A stretch of 64,000 nucleotides of DNA from Kluyvera sichuanensis (GCF_014218705.1 NZ_JABBJF010000021.1:27766-91765), one strand, 5' to 3'. Positions 15,854 through 24,195 are shown, counted from the first letter of the stretch. Program-made: numbers and translations. Notes: generated by a model from the letters alone, not told the origin.

Positions 15854-17044
15854 TCAAACATCTCCGTTCTTAATCCACTGCCTGATTTCCTCGTCTCGTG
15901 CGACTTCTTTCTCGTGTTGGGTAACATACAGGTCGGGTAAAAGAGGTGGAGCGAATTCTGGCTCTGTCGAACACCACTTTTCATATGCCTCACGCATAGA
16001 TTTTTCTACATCCCAATGTTCCAACTCTTGGTATTCAATCGGCCAGTTATCCTGCAATTTCTTCACAGCTTTAGCCACGTCGTACCGGAAGTAAGGGTTA
16101 AGACCAATGAAATTACCAGCCAGCATGTCATCAACCTCCTTCACTCTGGCAATCTTGGAAAACTTACCAATAGCAATGTTGAGATCCCAATCAGACACGA
16201 ATAACAGCAGTGCGGCAAATGCCAGAAACTTAGCCTCTCCATATGCTCTGTCGCTAACCGTTTTTGTCTTAAACTCAATGTAATTGCTCATCACAAACCC
16301 AGTAAGCTTGTAAGTCTTATTTATCTCATCTTCCAAAAGCGATGGGTCGAGAATTGCACGGCCACGATTATTATCTATGTGTTCTAAGATTGCCGAAATG
16401 TCTCTATGGGATACTGAAATTTTACGCAATTGCTGGAGAGTCTTGATGTGAACTCTTAGCACCTCTTTGTCAATTGCACGAGACCAAGAAAAACCAGGCA
16501 CAGTAGCCTGAATGGGTGAGAAAGGCATAATATCCGGGTTTGTCCATGCCAAATATGATTCACGTAACCCGCTAATATAGTCAAGCCAATCCAAATGACC
16601 CTTTTCCAGCCATATTTCAAATGTGGAGTCCTTACGCTTATTGAAGAACCATTCCCTCATCTGCCACATTTTTTCTTGCGTAAAAATCCCTTCCTGTATG
16701 CCGGCGCATACCAGTTTTCGTATTACCTGCGAATACTTTGTTCGATCTTTCGTGAATGTGACAAGGTGCTGCCTTACCTCAGATGTTAACCTATCTCCGT
16801 AGAAGTCACATGATGGATGGTGGCCTTGGCCAGCTTCACCAGTAAATCTGAAATGCGCCTTCTTGTGATAACCATCATTCCTAGAGGCTCTAACAAACGA
16901 GCCACCTCCGACTTTGCAAATTGGACAGATGATGTCTTCACGAGCGACAGCATGAACTGAGCTGTCATCTAAATTTTTAAGTGCCAAGTACTGCTCGGGG
17001 TCGACTTCCTTTTGTAACGATTTCGAAAAAGCTGTATCCGTCAT
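15854..17044 (-). CDS. Zinc-finger protein of unknown function
   Basis: This 396-residue protein is AT-rich compared with the phage core. Near residue 40 is a CPICKVGGGSF motif, followed by HFRFTGEAGQGHHPSCDFYG. The Cys and His residues could form a zinc site like that before some nuclease domains (CoiA-type proteins have a comparable layout). The rest is helical with a possible YIEFKTKT nuclease-like strand (about residue 270). It may be accessory cargo such as an anti-phage or exclusion gene; this is not shown by the sequence. Confidence 0.55.
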   Translation of the reverse strand: MTDTAFSKSLQKEVDPEQYLALKNLDDSSVHAVAREDIICPICKVGGGSFVRASRNDGYHKKAHFRFTGEAGQGHHPSCDFYGDRLTSEVRQHLVTFTKDRTKYSQVIRKLVCAGIQEGIFTQEKMWQMREWFFNKRKDSTFEIWLEKGHLDWLDYISGLRESYLAWTNPDIMPFSPIQATVPGFSWSRAIDKEVLRVHIKTLQQLRKISVSHRDISAILEHIDNNRGRAILDPSLLEDEINKTYKLTGFVMSNYIEFKTKTVSDRAYGEAKFLAFAALLLFVSDWDLNIAIGKFSKIARVKEVDDMLAGNFIGLNPYFRYDVAKAVKKLQDNWPIEYQELEHWDVEKSMREAYEKWCSTEPEFAPPLLPDLYVTQHEKEVARDEEIRQWIKNGDV

Positions 17045-17130
17045 ATTGTCCTCTTAAATGTCTCGTTCCAGTAATCGGTTGACTAAGGGGGCCGATCAAC
17101 TACTTAGCCAAGATATTATAGCTCTTGTTA

Positions 17131-17164
17131 TTTATTTGTTTTCTTATATGTGTAAACAAATAAA
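17131..17164. promoter_or_regulatory. Extended palindrome related to family 2
   Basis: TTTATTTGTTT (17131-17141) and AAACAAATAAA (17154-17164) are exact inverted repeats with a 12-bp spacer. The element lies upstream of the zinc-finger gene. Confidence 0.6.
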
Positions 17165-17185
17165 CGCTACAATTTCGACAATAAC

Positions 17186-18022
17186 TCAATTCCTATTGTG
17201 TCCTACTGAACGAGAAAGCAGTATGCGTTTCCAGTGTGATTCTCGTCGGTTTATCTCGCAGGCGTCACTGTTAATGTCCATGATTTCCAGAATAGAGAAC
17301 GTGACATTCTTGAGCCTTTCCTCATCGCCGGTTCCAAACGCTTCAATCAGGCCAGCATTCCCGCCGTGACCCGTTTTAAAGTAGGTCTTCCATCTTCCCC
17401 ATATTCCGCCTTTGCCGTTTGCCTGGCCAACATACAACTTCTCGCCATCAACATCAGTCAGCAGGTAGATGCCTTTGACAATACTCAGTGCAGTTCTCCA
17501 CGACTTTAACTCCTGCCGAATGATGGTTCCGAGACTGGCTCTGTCCAGAACTACGTCTTTGTAGCCGGGAAACTCGCCAAATGATAGACAGGATGGCGCA
17601 ATCTCAACGACTCGCAGTTTTCCGGCAAGAGTTTCGCCGTTCAAAATAGATCTGCGAGGACGCTCCGCACTGACATACAAACGTCCACGATATTCATCCA
17701 GTTCAGGAACAGGTGTCAGTTGATAGAGATAGTAGTCTTCGTTCCGGCCAGGTACTGCATGTGATGCTGTCAGAGAACACCCAACGTTGAGATAGGTGCC
17801 AGCATAGAGAAATCGCGCCTTATCTTCAGTCTGAATAAGAGAGACAACGTAAGTACGATTGAAGCTTTTCAGCTTCTGCAGGCATTGCCAGTCGTCGAAC
17901 GTCTCTTTCACGAACTCCTGTATCGGGTTTTCTTTATATTCGTTGGTGCTGGCTAAATGAATTTTGCTGTTATTTGGGGTCAGCTGCGGGTATAGCGACT
18001 GAAGGTACTGGAATAGTTCCAT
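17186..18022 (-). CDS. GIY-YIG domain protein
   Basis: From ATG 18022 (AAGGG upstream) the protein has 278 residues. The C-terminal 95 residues look like a GIY-YIG nuclease domain: GIYLLTDVDGEKLYVGQA (184-201), a GRW arginine and a late RRESHWK glutamate. The N-terminal 180 residues are unassigned. GIY-YIG proteins include homing nucleases, repair nucleases and DNA-degrading effectors. There is no intron or host gene around it, so homing is not indicated. A perfect 11-bp inverted repeat lies upstream. Confidence 0.65.
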   Translation of the reverse strand: MELFQYLQSLYPQLTPNNSKIHLASTNEYKENPIQEFVKETFDDWQCLQKLKSFNRTYVVSLIQTEDKARFLYAGTYLNVGCSLTASHAVPGRNEDYYLYQLTPVPELDEYRGRLYVSAERPRRSILNGETLAGKLRVVEIAPSCLSFGEFPGYKDVVLDRASLGTIIRQELKSWRTALSIVKGIYLLTDVDGEKLYVGQANGKGGIWGRWKTYFKTGHGGNAGLIEAFGTGDEERLKNVTFSILEIMDINSDACEINRRESHWKRILLSRSVGHNRN

Positions 18023-18041
18023 GCAGAAAATGTCCCTTATG

Positions 18042-18084
18042 AGATCGGCTCTGATATCTGGTATCTCACATGGAGAGCCGATCT
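18042..18084. promoter_or_regulatory. Inverted repeat upstream of GIY-YIG gene
   Basis: AGATCGGCTCT (18042-18052) and AGAGCCGATCT (18074-18084) are exact complements 21 bp apart. The repeat lies 20 bp upstream of the start codon and could be an operator or an RNA hairpin in the leader. Confidence 0.6.
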
Positions 18085-18105
18085 GTCCACGACAAAAAAA
18101 AAGGC

Positions 18106-18426
18106 TTACCAGTCCCAGCCAGGTAATCCGTCCACCAGCTCGGCGTCGCAATCGAAGTGAACCGCGTCAAAGCCGGCATCCACTATGGTCTGTATGTTAG
18201 AGATCGTCTCTTCGGAAATGCCATACTCACGCAGCTCTTCTTTCCAGTCATTCCCTCGCATTCCAGCACGAACAATCCAGCCGTACTGTGTACCGTGTAC
18301 CCAATTCAACCCGCGATCAGAAAGTGGGTCGAAGCAGGCAATGGGTAGCCGTTCTGAATCCGCTGCCGTTACGTGGGCGGTGCTGATCACCGCCGTCTTA
18401 TACGATTCGGTGATTTTCAGCATCAT
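18106..18426 (-). CDS. DUF5983-like protein
   Basis: This 106-residue protein begins MMLKITESYKTAVISTAHVTAADSERLP and ends with FDAVHFDCDAELVDGLPGWDW. Both ends match the pattern I know from DUF5983 proteins of phages and plasmids (a VISTAHVT opening, an acidic end). The start overlaps the upstream stop as ATGATG, so it is co-translated with the 18423-18659 gene. Molecular role unknown. Confidence 0.6.
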   Translation of the reverse strand: MMLKITESYKTAVISTAHVTAADSERLPIACFDPLSDRGLNWVHGTQYGWIVRAGMRGNDWKEELREYGISEETISNIQTIVDAGFDAVHFDCDAELVDGLPGWDW

Positions 18427-18659
18427 GCCTTCTCCTTTGGAAACAGAATGTCGGCCGTGTCAGAAATGACATCCCAATTCACGCCGACGCTGGCGTCATG
18501 GCACTCTTTGATTTTTCGCAAAACCTGAACGCACTGTTCGTCAGTCAGGTCTGGTCGCACTTCACCTACATCTTCCTTGTGCCACATCACCATCAGCAGC
18601 GGCTCGTCTTCTGGGTAGTTCTCCAGCTTTTCGATGATGTCTTTTGCGGTTCCGAGCAT
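18423..18659 (-). CDS. DUF1380-like protein
   Basis: The protein has 78 residues from ATG 18659 (AAGGGG upstream). The pattern MLGTAKDIIEKLENYP...EPLLMVMWHKEDVGEVRPDLTDEQCVQVLRKI and HDASVGVNWDVI resembles DUF1380 proteins found on enterobacterial plasmids. It is the first gene of a two-gene unit with a family 2 leader. Function unknown. Confidence 0.6.
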   Translation of the reverse strand: MLGTAKDIIEKLENYPEDEPLLMVMWHKEDVGEVRPDLTDEQCVQVLRKIKECHDASVGVNWDVISDTADILFPKEKA

Positions 18660-18671
18660 GATTAACCCCTT

Positions 18672-18684
18672 AAACAATTTGTCT
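18672..18684. promoter_or_regulatory. Family 2 operator
   Basis: AAACAATTTGTCT is followed by TCTTGTTGGTGTTATTATCT; GATAAT is the likely -10 hexamer on the minus strand. Confidence 0.65.
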
Positions 18685-18722
18685 TCTTGTTGGTGTTATT
18701 ATCTCAAATAACAAAAGGCAGA

Positions 18723-18735
18723 AAACAAGATGTTT
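18723..18735. promoter_or_regulatory. Family 2 operator, isolated copy
   Basis: AAACAAGATGTTT lies about 38 bp upstream of the preceding site's conserved leader end, just past the end of the broken gene at 18745. Confidence 0.5.
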
Positions 18736-18744
18736 AAGGGATGA

Positions 18745-19011
18745 TTAGGTGAGTTTGAAGTCGTCTATGTCATCAACAAACTCCATATACCTGGCTTCGA
18801 CACTCGACAATCTGATCAGATACGCAAGCCCGTAACTAAGTGAAGTGGGTTGCTCCAGCACAAATTAGAACCCATCATCATGCGTTTTACCAAGCCAGAA
18901 TCCCCCACCGTATTCTTTTTCACGTTGGAAGAAAACGAACTGTCCTGGTATCAGGTGTTTGAGTGCTTCGCCTCTATAGACGATCTCATATTTGGAATTT
19001 TTGATGCCCAT
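18745..19011 (-). pseudogene. Small gene interrupted by in-frame TAA
   Basis: ATG 19011 (GAGGCGGG upstream) opens a 48-residue frame starting MGIKNSKYEIVYRGEALKHL that stops at 18865-18867 (TAA). The same frame resumes at once and runs another 39 codons (FVLEQPTSLSYGLAYLIRL...) to TAA at 18745. Either one 88-codon gene carries a nonsense mutation, or two short products exist (GTG 18861 could restart). No function was recognised. Confidence 0.45.
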
Positions 19012-19102
19012 TTTTCCCGCCTCATAACACTGTATAAATAAACAGTAATAATTATTGCAGTACCGGTCAACTTTGCTGGTTAAGGGAATAACAAGGTGGT
19101 GA

Positions 19103-19115
19103 AAACAATTTGTTT
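19103..19115. promoter_or_regulatory. Family 2 operator
   Basis: AAACAATTTGTTT lies about 86 bp upstream of the plus-strand gene at 19201, the only family 2 site positioned before a plus-strand gene. Confidence 0.5.
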
Positions 19116-19200
19116 CGGCACTTGAGATTTTGCAAATCGCACATACATGGAAAACGGCAATTATTGAAACCTGATTTGACCCATGTGAAAGGAGGAAACG

Positions 19201-19404
19201 ATGAAGACCTATGATCGCAACCGTAACGCTATCACTACCGGCAGCCGAGTGATGGTGGCAACGAATGGTGCAACGGGAGTCATCAAGGAAATCTGCGGAG
19301 AAGGCAAATCAGAAGAACAATTACGCCGTTCTGACTGCGTATCTATCGAAGGTGTGGAGGGTCTGTTCTGCCCAATGGATTTGGTTCGCTTAGGGTTCCA
19401 CTAA
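19201..19404 (+). CDS. Small SH3-like unknown protein
   Basis: This 67-residue basic protein has an excellent ribosome-binding site (GGAGGAAACG). ITTGSRVMVATNGATGVIKEI and CVSIEGVEGLFCPMDLVRLG suggest a small barrel of the KOW/SH3 type seen in nucleic-acid-binding proteins. It stands alone on the plus strand between family 2 sites. Function unknown. Confidence 0.6.
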   Translation: MKTYDRNRNAITTGSRVMVATNGATGVIKEICGEGKSEEQLRRSDCVSIEGVEGLFCPMDLVRLGFH

Positions 19405-19418
19405 TTTCACCAACCAGA

Positions 19419-19431
19419 AAACAAATTGTTA
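19419..19431. promoter_or_regulatory. Family 2 operator variant
   Basis: AAACAAATTGTTA lies between the stop at 19404 and the following terminator hairpin. Confidence 0.4.
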
Positions 19432-19451
19432 AAGGCCACAATAGTGGCCTT
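19432..19451. terminator. Hairpin between convergent genes
   Basis: AAGGCCAC and GTGGCCTT form a perfect 8-bp stem with a 4-base loop between the convergent genes at 19201 and 19455. It may terminate in both directions, although the T-tracts are weak. Confidence 0.55.
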
Positions 19452-19454
19452 CAT

Positions 19455-19826
19455 TTACTCAGCGATAAGCGATCCAATCATCGCCTGTAGCTCTCGTTCT
19501 TTTTCTTTGGCTACGCGTAGTAATTCGGCATTTACATGACGTTGCAGCTTATCCATTACACGGAACGACGGACGGCGCATGACGCTCTCGTCGATGGCTT
19601 TGGTATTCAAGCTAATAAGATGCCCGAAGTGGTTGAAGCCAGCCCCGACGAACACTTCATATAGCTGGGCATCGCGCTCAAACAGAGCGATCCCATTTCG
19701 CACCTCAAGCAGCGTTCCTTCCTCAATAAGCGTATCCAGCGCCTTATCCCAGACCGGACAAAAGCGATAATTGAAACCTTCCAGTAATGCTGTAAAAAAC
19801 AGCGAAACGGCATTACCCAACTTCAT
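19455..19826 (-). CDS. Unknown protein
   Basis: This 123-residue protein begins MKLGNAVSLFFTALLEGFNYRFC. A middle part, LLEVRNGIALFERDAQLYEVFVGAGFNHFGHL, precedes a helical C-terminus (MDKLQRHVNAELLRVAKEKEREL). It lies 2 bp after the 19829-20110 gene and ends a four-gene unit. No domain was recognised. Confidence 0.6.
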   Translation of the reverse strand: MKLGNAVSLFFTALLEGFNYRFCPVWDKALDTLIEEGTLLEVRNGIALFERDAQLYEVFVGAGFNHFGHLISLNTKAIDESVMRRPSFRVMDKLQRHVNAELLRVAKEKERELQAMIGSLIAE

Positions 19827-19828
19827 AG

Positions 19829-20110
19829 TTACTCTTCCTTGCTCCTTGCTCTGTTAGCCTGCACTTCCTTAGCCAGCTCGTAGGTAATTTTGCACGGCAC
19901 AATCATCGCCCAGCCTTTTTCGTGGCTGTTAATCACCTGCTGAACATGGCCGTCTGTAATGGGCAGATCCGGCAACTGTTTAAAAACTTCCATCTGCTCA
20001 TGGATATGCAGAAACCACCTTGCCAGCTCCATCTGCTCACCGCGGGTGAGGGGATTATCCAGCGGGGACTTAACAAAAGCGGAGACGCGCTCGACAGGCA
20101 GATCATTCAT
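19829..20110 (-). CDS. Unknown protein
   Basis: The protein has 93 residues from ATG 20110, which overlaps the preceding stop as ATGA. It is mainly helical (TRGEQMELARWFLHIHEQMEVFKQL; VQQVINSHEKGWAMIV). It belongs to the unit controlled from the family 1 operator at 20835. No domain was recognised. Confidence 0.6.
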   Translation of the reverse strand: MNDLPVERVSAFVKSPLDNPLTRGEQMELARWFLHIHEQMEVFKQLPDLPITDGHVQQVINSHEKGWAMIVPCKITYELAKEVQANRARSKEE

Positions 20111-20676
20111 GCCGCGCACCTCTCTGCTTTATCCTGCAATTCGCGGACATACTCGACCAAAGAGCCGCCTGGTGGGATCTGGCATTCCTCAACTAACTGG
20201 AAGTAGATGTCTGCGGCCGCGCGTGTGTTCGAGCCTTTGTTTAGCTGCTCTTCGCGCAGCGCATCACGTTCGTTGATCAAACGAACACACTCGCCGTTAC
20301 GCTGATCAACAACGGCCTCAAGTTCAGCGATACGTTCGCCTGGCGTCTTGCCTTCTTTGCGCTGGATGGTGACGGTAAACTCGCCCATTTCAGGAACGTT
20401 GTACCCCAGCTCTAGGTAGTTTCTGGCGCCGCTGCGGACGAACTCACCTGCGAACATGGTGGCGAACATCGCAGAGGCCATTTCTCCTTTGAAAAGCGAC
20501 TCCAGAGCTAACGGAGTGCCGGCAGACAGAGCCTCTTTTGCTGTGTCCATTGCGTCCATGAACCGGTCGAACTCATTGGCGCGTTTCTCAAGGTCTCTCC
20601 ACTGCTGGCTCCAACGGCGTGCCAGATGTTCGATAAAAACCTGCGCCGATTCATCAAAGTTACCTTCGAACGTCAC
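20107..20676 (-). CDS. Ea22-like coiled-coil protein
   Basis: This 189-residue protein has a GTG start overlapping the upstream stop as GTGA. The C-terminal region, with ERIAELEAVVDQRNGECVRLINERDALREEQL followed by AAADIYFQLVEE, resembles the Ead/Ea22 family of phage proteins: a coiled coil plus a short conserved tail. The N-terminal half is helical with no recognised motif. The role of Ea22 proteins is unknown. Confidence 0.6.
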   Translation of the reverse strand: MTFEGNFDESAQVFIEHLARRWSQQWRDLEKRANEFDRFMDAMDTAKEALSAGTPLALESLFKGEMASAMFATMFAGEFVRSGARNYLELGYNVPEMGEFTVTIQRKEGKTPGERIAELEAVVDQRNGECVRLINERDALREEQLNKGSNTRAAADIYFQLVEECQIPPGGSLVEYVRELQDKAERCAA

Positions 20677-20795
20677 AAGCTCCTTGTCGATTTTATGGTT
20701 CCGGCAGGCGTTCCTTCGTTCCCCTGTAGCACTAAATTAAATGGCAGCTTCGCCTGATTAACGCTGGCGAATGTAATTCTCGATTTTTCGCTCAT
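20673..20795 (-). CDS. Small protein, 40 residues
   Basis: ATG 20795 lies in the shared context AGAGGTAAACACATG, and the product MSEKSRITFASVNQAKLPFN... ends overlapping the next gene's GTG. The strong start context, the overlap and the family 1 operator 40 bp upstream support it as the first gene of the unit. Function unknown. Confidence 0.6.
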   Translation of the reverse strand: MSEKSRITFASVNQAKLPFNLVLQGNEGTPAGTIKSTRSL

Positions 20796-20834
20796 GTGTT
20801 TACCTCTGATAAAGTGGCTCTATTCTTACACAAA

Positions 20835-20854
20835 TTAGGTAAGTATTTACCTAT
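20835..20854. promoter_or_regulatory. Family 1 operator
   Basis: TTAGGTAAGTATTTACCTAT lies upstream of the 20795-19455 unit. Its last base is the first base of the stop codon of the methyltransferase gene. Confidence 0.7.
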
Positions 20855-22539
20855 CATTTTACACGCTTGAAAACGTATACGCTGACAGTGATTCCGGTGT
20901 CTTCAAACTCGTCAGTAAACGACTTCCCTTTGGCATAAACGTAATTATCCAGCGACATCCAGTTCAGAACTGGCGCATCACCCGGCAGTACAGCCACCAG
21001 TCGCCCGCCGACTTTAAGATGCTCCAGCGCGGCCAGCGTATGCTCTCTGTGACGGCCAAGAGAGTAGGGCGGGTTCATGACGATTTTGTCGAACTGATAG
21101 CCTGCGTTGTCCTCAGACCACTTCATGAAGTCACAGCAGACCGTATTTGTGTACCCCTTGCCAAGCAGGATATCAGCGAAGAGAGGTGCGACTTCTATGC
21201 AGGTAACGTCTTCCGGATTGGCGTCGATGCAGGCCAACAGATCTCCGCGCCCGGCTTCAGGCTCCAGCAGCTTCTCACCTAGCTTCAGCTCGATGGCTCT
21301 GGCAACGTACTCCGCTATCAAACGTGGGGTAGGGTAGAACTGGTGTGATTTTGTATCCGGTATTAAGCCGGTGGCCACAATCGTATTGAGCGTATGGCCG
21401 ATCTCATACGGGAACTGCCAGTGCTTTTTCTCCTGCACGCCGCCAATGAAGTTCAGTGTGCGCTCAAGCTCTTCCACCTGTGACTTCTGTAGGTTGGAAT
21501 CAGAGAAGTACCAGACGCCTTTGTCTTTGCTGAATCGCCCGTCGCGCAGCGCGGTACGAACCGGCTCGGAGATCGTCTTCTGGATTAACCCGAACTCTTT
21601 TGGTGCCCGTGTTTTGGGTGCAGTACGGCATGGCGCCGGGATTGCTGCAGGCATACTGTAAGCCAGCACCTCATTCAGCTTCCAGGCCACGTCAGGATGT
21701 ATTTCAAAGTGAACGTTGCCGTTCTTGAACATCTTCACGCGCATCAGGTTTCCGTCGACATTCATCCAGTCACCGGTCTGGCAGTCGTTTGCCCGGTACG
21801 CAGCTGATAGCATCTCAGTTGTGCGGTTGATGGTGATGAACTCTTTGTGTGCGAAGAAATGAAGCATGACGCGCAGGTCGTCGATGTAGTCCTCTTTCCG
21901 GTAGTTCACGCTGACGCTGTCCCGCCAGAACTCGGAAATGCAGTTGGCGATGATCAGACGCTCGCTAAAGCCGTTCGTCTTATTGGTCTTGTGGGCAGGA
22001 CTCAGCGCTTTAAACAAGCCATACACGCGCTCAGAGAGATATTTGTGCCTGTCATTCAGCAGATTGAGCATCGTGGGGATGACCGTTTCTGCTTTGAACT
22101 CCGGCACACCAACGAACTCCTTAACCTTCATCTGGTAGCCGGTTCTGTCAGTCCTGATGGTCTCCTGCTTGCCCTCGATGAACTGCTCCCGCCACTCGTC
22201 GCGGCGGGAAGCTGGCATGATCAGCAGAACGTTTGTCATATCCGTGACCTTCTTCCAGTACTCGGCCCAGATATTCTGTTTCACCCATTCAAGGTCGACC
22301 TTATCCAGCCAGGCTCTGTTAAAGCGTGTGCGCTCGTCATCCGGCCGGTGGTTGAGTCGCAGCAGGCGGTTAATCATGTTGTGGCGTTCGTCGCCATAAA
22401 CGAAGTCGTGAACCTGATGCATGAATGCGATCTCTTTCTCGCACTCGGCCACAATTTCGTGGATGACGTTCATTTCCTGCCGGTAGTCGATATCAGTGTT
22501 TGGGGTGATAGCGTCAATGATGGAAAGGGCTGTATTCAT
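20854..22539 (-). CDS. DUF4942 / adenine methyltransferase fusion
   Basis: From ATG 22539 the protein has 561 residues. The N-terminal 380 residues match DUF4942, which is often fused to methyltransferases on phages and plasmids. The C-terminal part is a class I SAM-dependent methyltransferase: HQFYPTPRLIAEYVARAIEL, LLEPEAGRGDLLACID (SAM loop) and MNPPY (catalytic, 488-492). NPPY indicates N6-adenine or another amino-methyl target. It probably protects phage-plasmid DNA from restriction or alters host regulation. A family 2 operator precedes it. Confidence 0.8.
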   Translation of the reverse strand: MNTALSIIDAITPNTDIDYRQEMNVIHEIVAECEKEIAFMHQVHDFVYGDERHNMINRLLRLNHRPDDERTRFNRAWLDKVDLEWVKQNIWAEYWKKVTDMTNVLLIMPASRRDEWREQFIEGKQETIRTDRTGYQMKVKEFVGVPEFKAETVIPTMLNLLNDRHKYLSERVYGLFKALSPAHKTNKTNGFSERLIIANCISEFWRDSVSVNYRKEDYIDDLRVMLHFFAHKEFITINRTTEMLSAAYRANDCQTGDWMNVDGNLMRVKMFKNGNVHFEIHPDVAWKLNEVLAYSMPAAIPAPCRTAPKTRAPKEFGLIQKTISEPVRTALRDGRFSKDKGVWYFSDSNLQKSQVEELERTLNFIGGVQEKKHWQFPYEIGHTLNTIVATGLIPDTKSHQFYPTPRLIAEYVARAIELKLGEKLLEPEAGRGDLLACIDANPEDVTCIEVAPLFADILLGKGYTNTVCCDFMKWSEDNAGYQFDKIVMNPPYSLGRHREHTLAALEHLKVGGRLVAVLPGDAPVLNWMSLDNYVYAKGKSFTDEFEDTGITVSVYVFKRVK

Positions 22540-22551
22540 GATTGCACCATT

Positions 22552-22564
22552 AAACAAATTGTTT
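22552..22564. promoter_or_regulatory. Family 2 operator
   Basis: AAACAAATTGTTT plus TCTTGTTGGTGTTATT forms the leader of the DUF4942 methyltransferase gene. Confidence 0.7.
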
Positions 22565-22641
22565 TCTTGTTGGTGTTATTTTCCCAAAGTTGAAAAGGCG
22601 TAAAAGCAGCATTCACAGGCGTTGCAGCTGATTTAAGGCGT

Positions 22642-22664
22642 AAAAAAGGGGGCTTTCGCCCCCT
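22642..22664 (-). terminator. Rho-independent terminator (minus strand)
   Basis: AGGGGGC and GCCCCCT form a GC-rich stem around TTTC, followed by TTTTTA on the minus strand. It ends the 22681-23253 gene. Confidence 0.85.
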
Positions 22665-22680
22665 GTCGGCAGGTGAGAAA

Positions 22681-23253
22681 TTAGTGGTGTACGTGCTGCG
22701 TTTTGTGCGGCTGTTTGTTCAGGTCGTGGCGATGGGTCAGCTCGCGCATCATGTCTTCAAGACGGCTCTTGGTGTCGTCAAGCTGGTCGGCCATTGCCCC
22801 CAGCAGCTGGCGAACGGCCATCGGATCGTCGCTGTTCAGATCAGGCATTTTGAACCCAGCCTGGGAAGACATCAGTTTGAAGGCGGCCAGCAACATCGCC
22901 AGAGAAGACTTCAGTCCGGCGATTTCGCGATCTTTGCTGGCGTTGGTTTCATCTGCCTTGACTGAATCCGGTGAGCACTTCGGCTTGCTTACCATTTCCA
23001 GCGTTGCCTGAAGTTTGTCGGCGCGTTCTTTCTCTTCCAGATACGCTTCGCCGAAATGACGCGCCAGCATCACAATTTCAATCGGATCATCAATCATGCT
23101 TGAGAACTTGAGAACGCTGAAAAGGCGGTCGATAGGGGAGGCGTCGTCTTCGTGACCAACCACAAGACCCATGATCTCAACCAGTTCGGCCGCACCAACT
23201 TTTTTAATCACGCTTTCAACTTTGGCATTAGTTTTTTTGCATTTTTCGCACAT
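22681..23253 (-). CDS. Unknown helical protein with CxxC start
   Basis: From ATG 23253 (AAACACATG-type context) the protein has 190 residues. It starts MCEKCKKTNAKVESVIKKVG, with a possible metal-binding CxxC. Helices and a coiled coil follow (EAYLEEKERADKLQATLEMV; MADQLDDTKSRLEDMMREL), and the tail is His-rich (THRHDLNKQPHKTQHVHH). The terminal His and Cys residues suggest metal binding. It has a family 2 leader. Function unknown. Confidence 0.6.
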   Translation of the reverse strand: MCEKCKKTNAKVESVIKKVGAAELVEIMGLVVGHEDDASPIDRLFSVLKFSSMIDDPIEIVMLARHFGEAYLEEKERADKLQATLEMVSKPKCSPDSVKADETNASKDREIAGLKSSLAMLLAAFKLMSSQAGFKMPDLNSDDPMAVRQLLGAMADQLDDTKSRLEDMMRELTHRHDLNKQPHKTQHVHH

Positions 23254-23274
23254 GTGTTTTTTCCTTATGTTTTT

Positions 23275-23287
23275 AAACAAGTTGTTT
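23275..23287. promoter_or_regulatory. Family 2 operator
   Basis: AAACAAGTTGTTT is a perfect palindrome 22 bp upstream of the 23253 start. Confidence 0.7.
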
Positions 23288-23361
23288 TCTAGATTGCGTT
23301 ATTGTGGCGTGACTGAAAAGGTGGGCAAACGCTACGTAAAGGCGGACACCCACACTGACGG

Positions 23362-24177
23362 TTAATGAAGACGTTTGGATTCCTTCATTTCACGTTCGAC
23401 ATGCTCACGACACGGCTCATACTCAATGGCGCTGGCGGTAATTTTCCCGGCAGAAATTAGCTTCACGGCAGCAAAGCAAAGTCCTTTAAAGGTGAACTTG
23501 GCCTGGTTGCGTCCGTTTCCGATGACAACGTTTTTGCCATATCCGCGGTCAATGAAGATCTTGAGGAACTGGCGGTTAACAGTGATGTATTTGCGCTTAA
23601 CGTACACATCACCCAGCGAGTCCATCAGCGCACCCAGAACAGCCCCGGACGTTCCGAGAATGCGACCAGCTTCATTCAGCCCATAAAGCTCATCAGCAGT
23701 GCCGCAAATGGTGTCCATGAGAATGGCTTTTGGTTTTGCGTTAGATAGTGCAACGCCTAACGCCTCGTTCTCTTTCTCCAGACGCTCGTTTTCCTCGACC
23801 TGGTGTAACAAATGAACCAGAGCTTCTTTATAGGTACGTGGAATAGCAGGCGTTCCGCGGTCGGCAAACATGGACTCAAGCTCTCTCCACCGATCAACAA
23901 GGCGTGCGGTAAATTCAGGAGAAAGCTGCGCCACGACAACGATGCTGTCGCGTTTACCCTGTTCGGCTTCGAACAAGTAAAACGTAGCCGGACGCCCGGC
24001 AGTGGGCTTTTCCACCAATGGTGGAAAAGTAATAACGCCGGATTTAGCGAGTCTTTCAATGGTGCGTTTTACGCTGTCATGGCGACTGCCGACCATTTCG
24101 GCGATCTCCTGACTGGTCATCGATGGTTTGGCGTGTAAGCCTGTAGTGGTGGGAGTGTGTGCAGTTGCCTCAAACAT
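23362..24177 (-). CDS. Rha-family phage regulatory protein
   Basis: This 271-residue protein has an N-terminal Rha-type DNA-binding region (MTSQEIAEMVGSRHDSVKRTIERLAKSGVI, then FYLFEAEQGKRDSIVVVAQLSPEFTARLVDRWRELE). A coiled coil follows, then a C-terminal antirepressor-like module (DELYGLNEAGRILGTSGAVLGALMDSLG and later FTFKGLCFAAVKLI). In lambdoid phages Rha and Ant proteins influence the lysis-lysogeny choice. It is a candidate regulator of one of the two operator families, but nothing proves that. A terminator-like hairpin separates it from the genes upstream. Confidence 0.75.
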   Translation of the reverse strand: MFEATAHTPTTTGLHAKPSMTSQEIAEMVGSRHDSVKRTIERLAKSGVITFPPLVEKPTAGRPATFYLFEAEQGKRDSIVVVAQLSPEFTARLVDRWRELESMFADRGTPAIPRTYKEALVHLLHQVEENERLEKENEALGVALSNAKPKAILMDTICGTADELYGLNEAGRILGTSGAVLGALMDSLGDVYVKRKYITVNRQFLKIFIDRGYGKNVVIGNGRNQAKFTFKGLCFAAVKLISAGKITASAIEYEPCREHVEREMKESKRLH

Positions 24178-24195
24178 ACATTCTCCATTCAGTGT

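Noticed and set aside
18850..19041. A 63-codon plus-strand frame
   Set aside because: It is antisense to the small broken minus-strand gene, which has a good ribosome-binding site; the plus frame has none.
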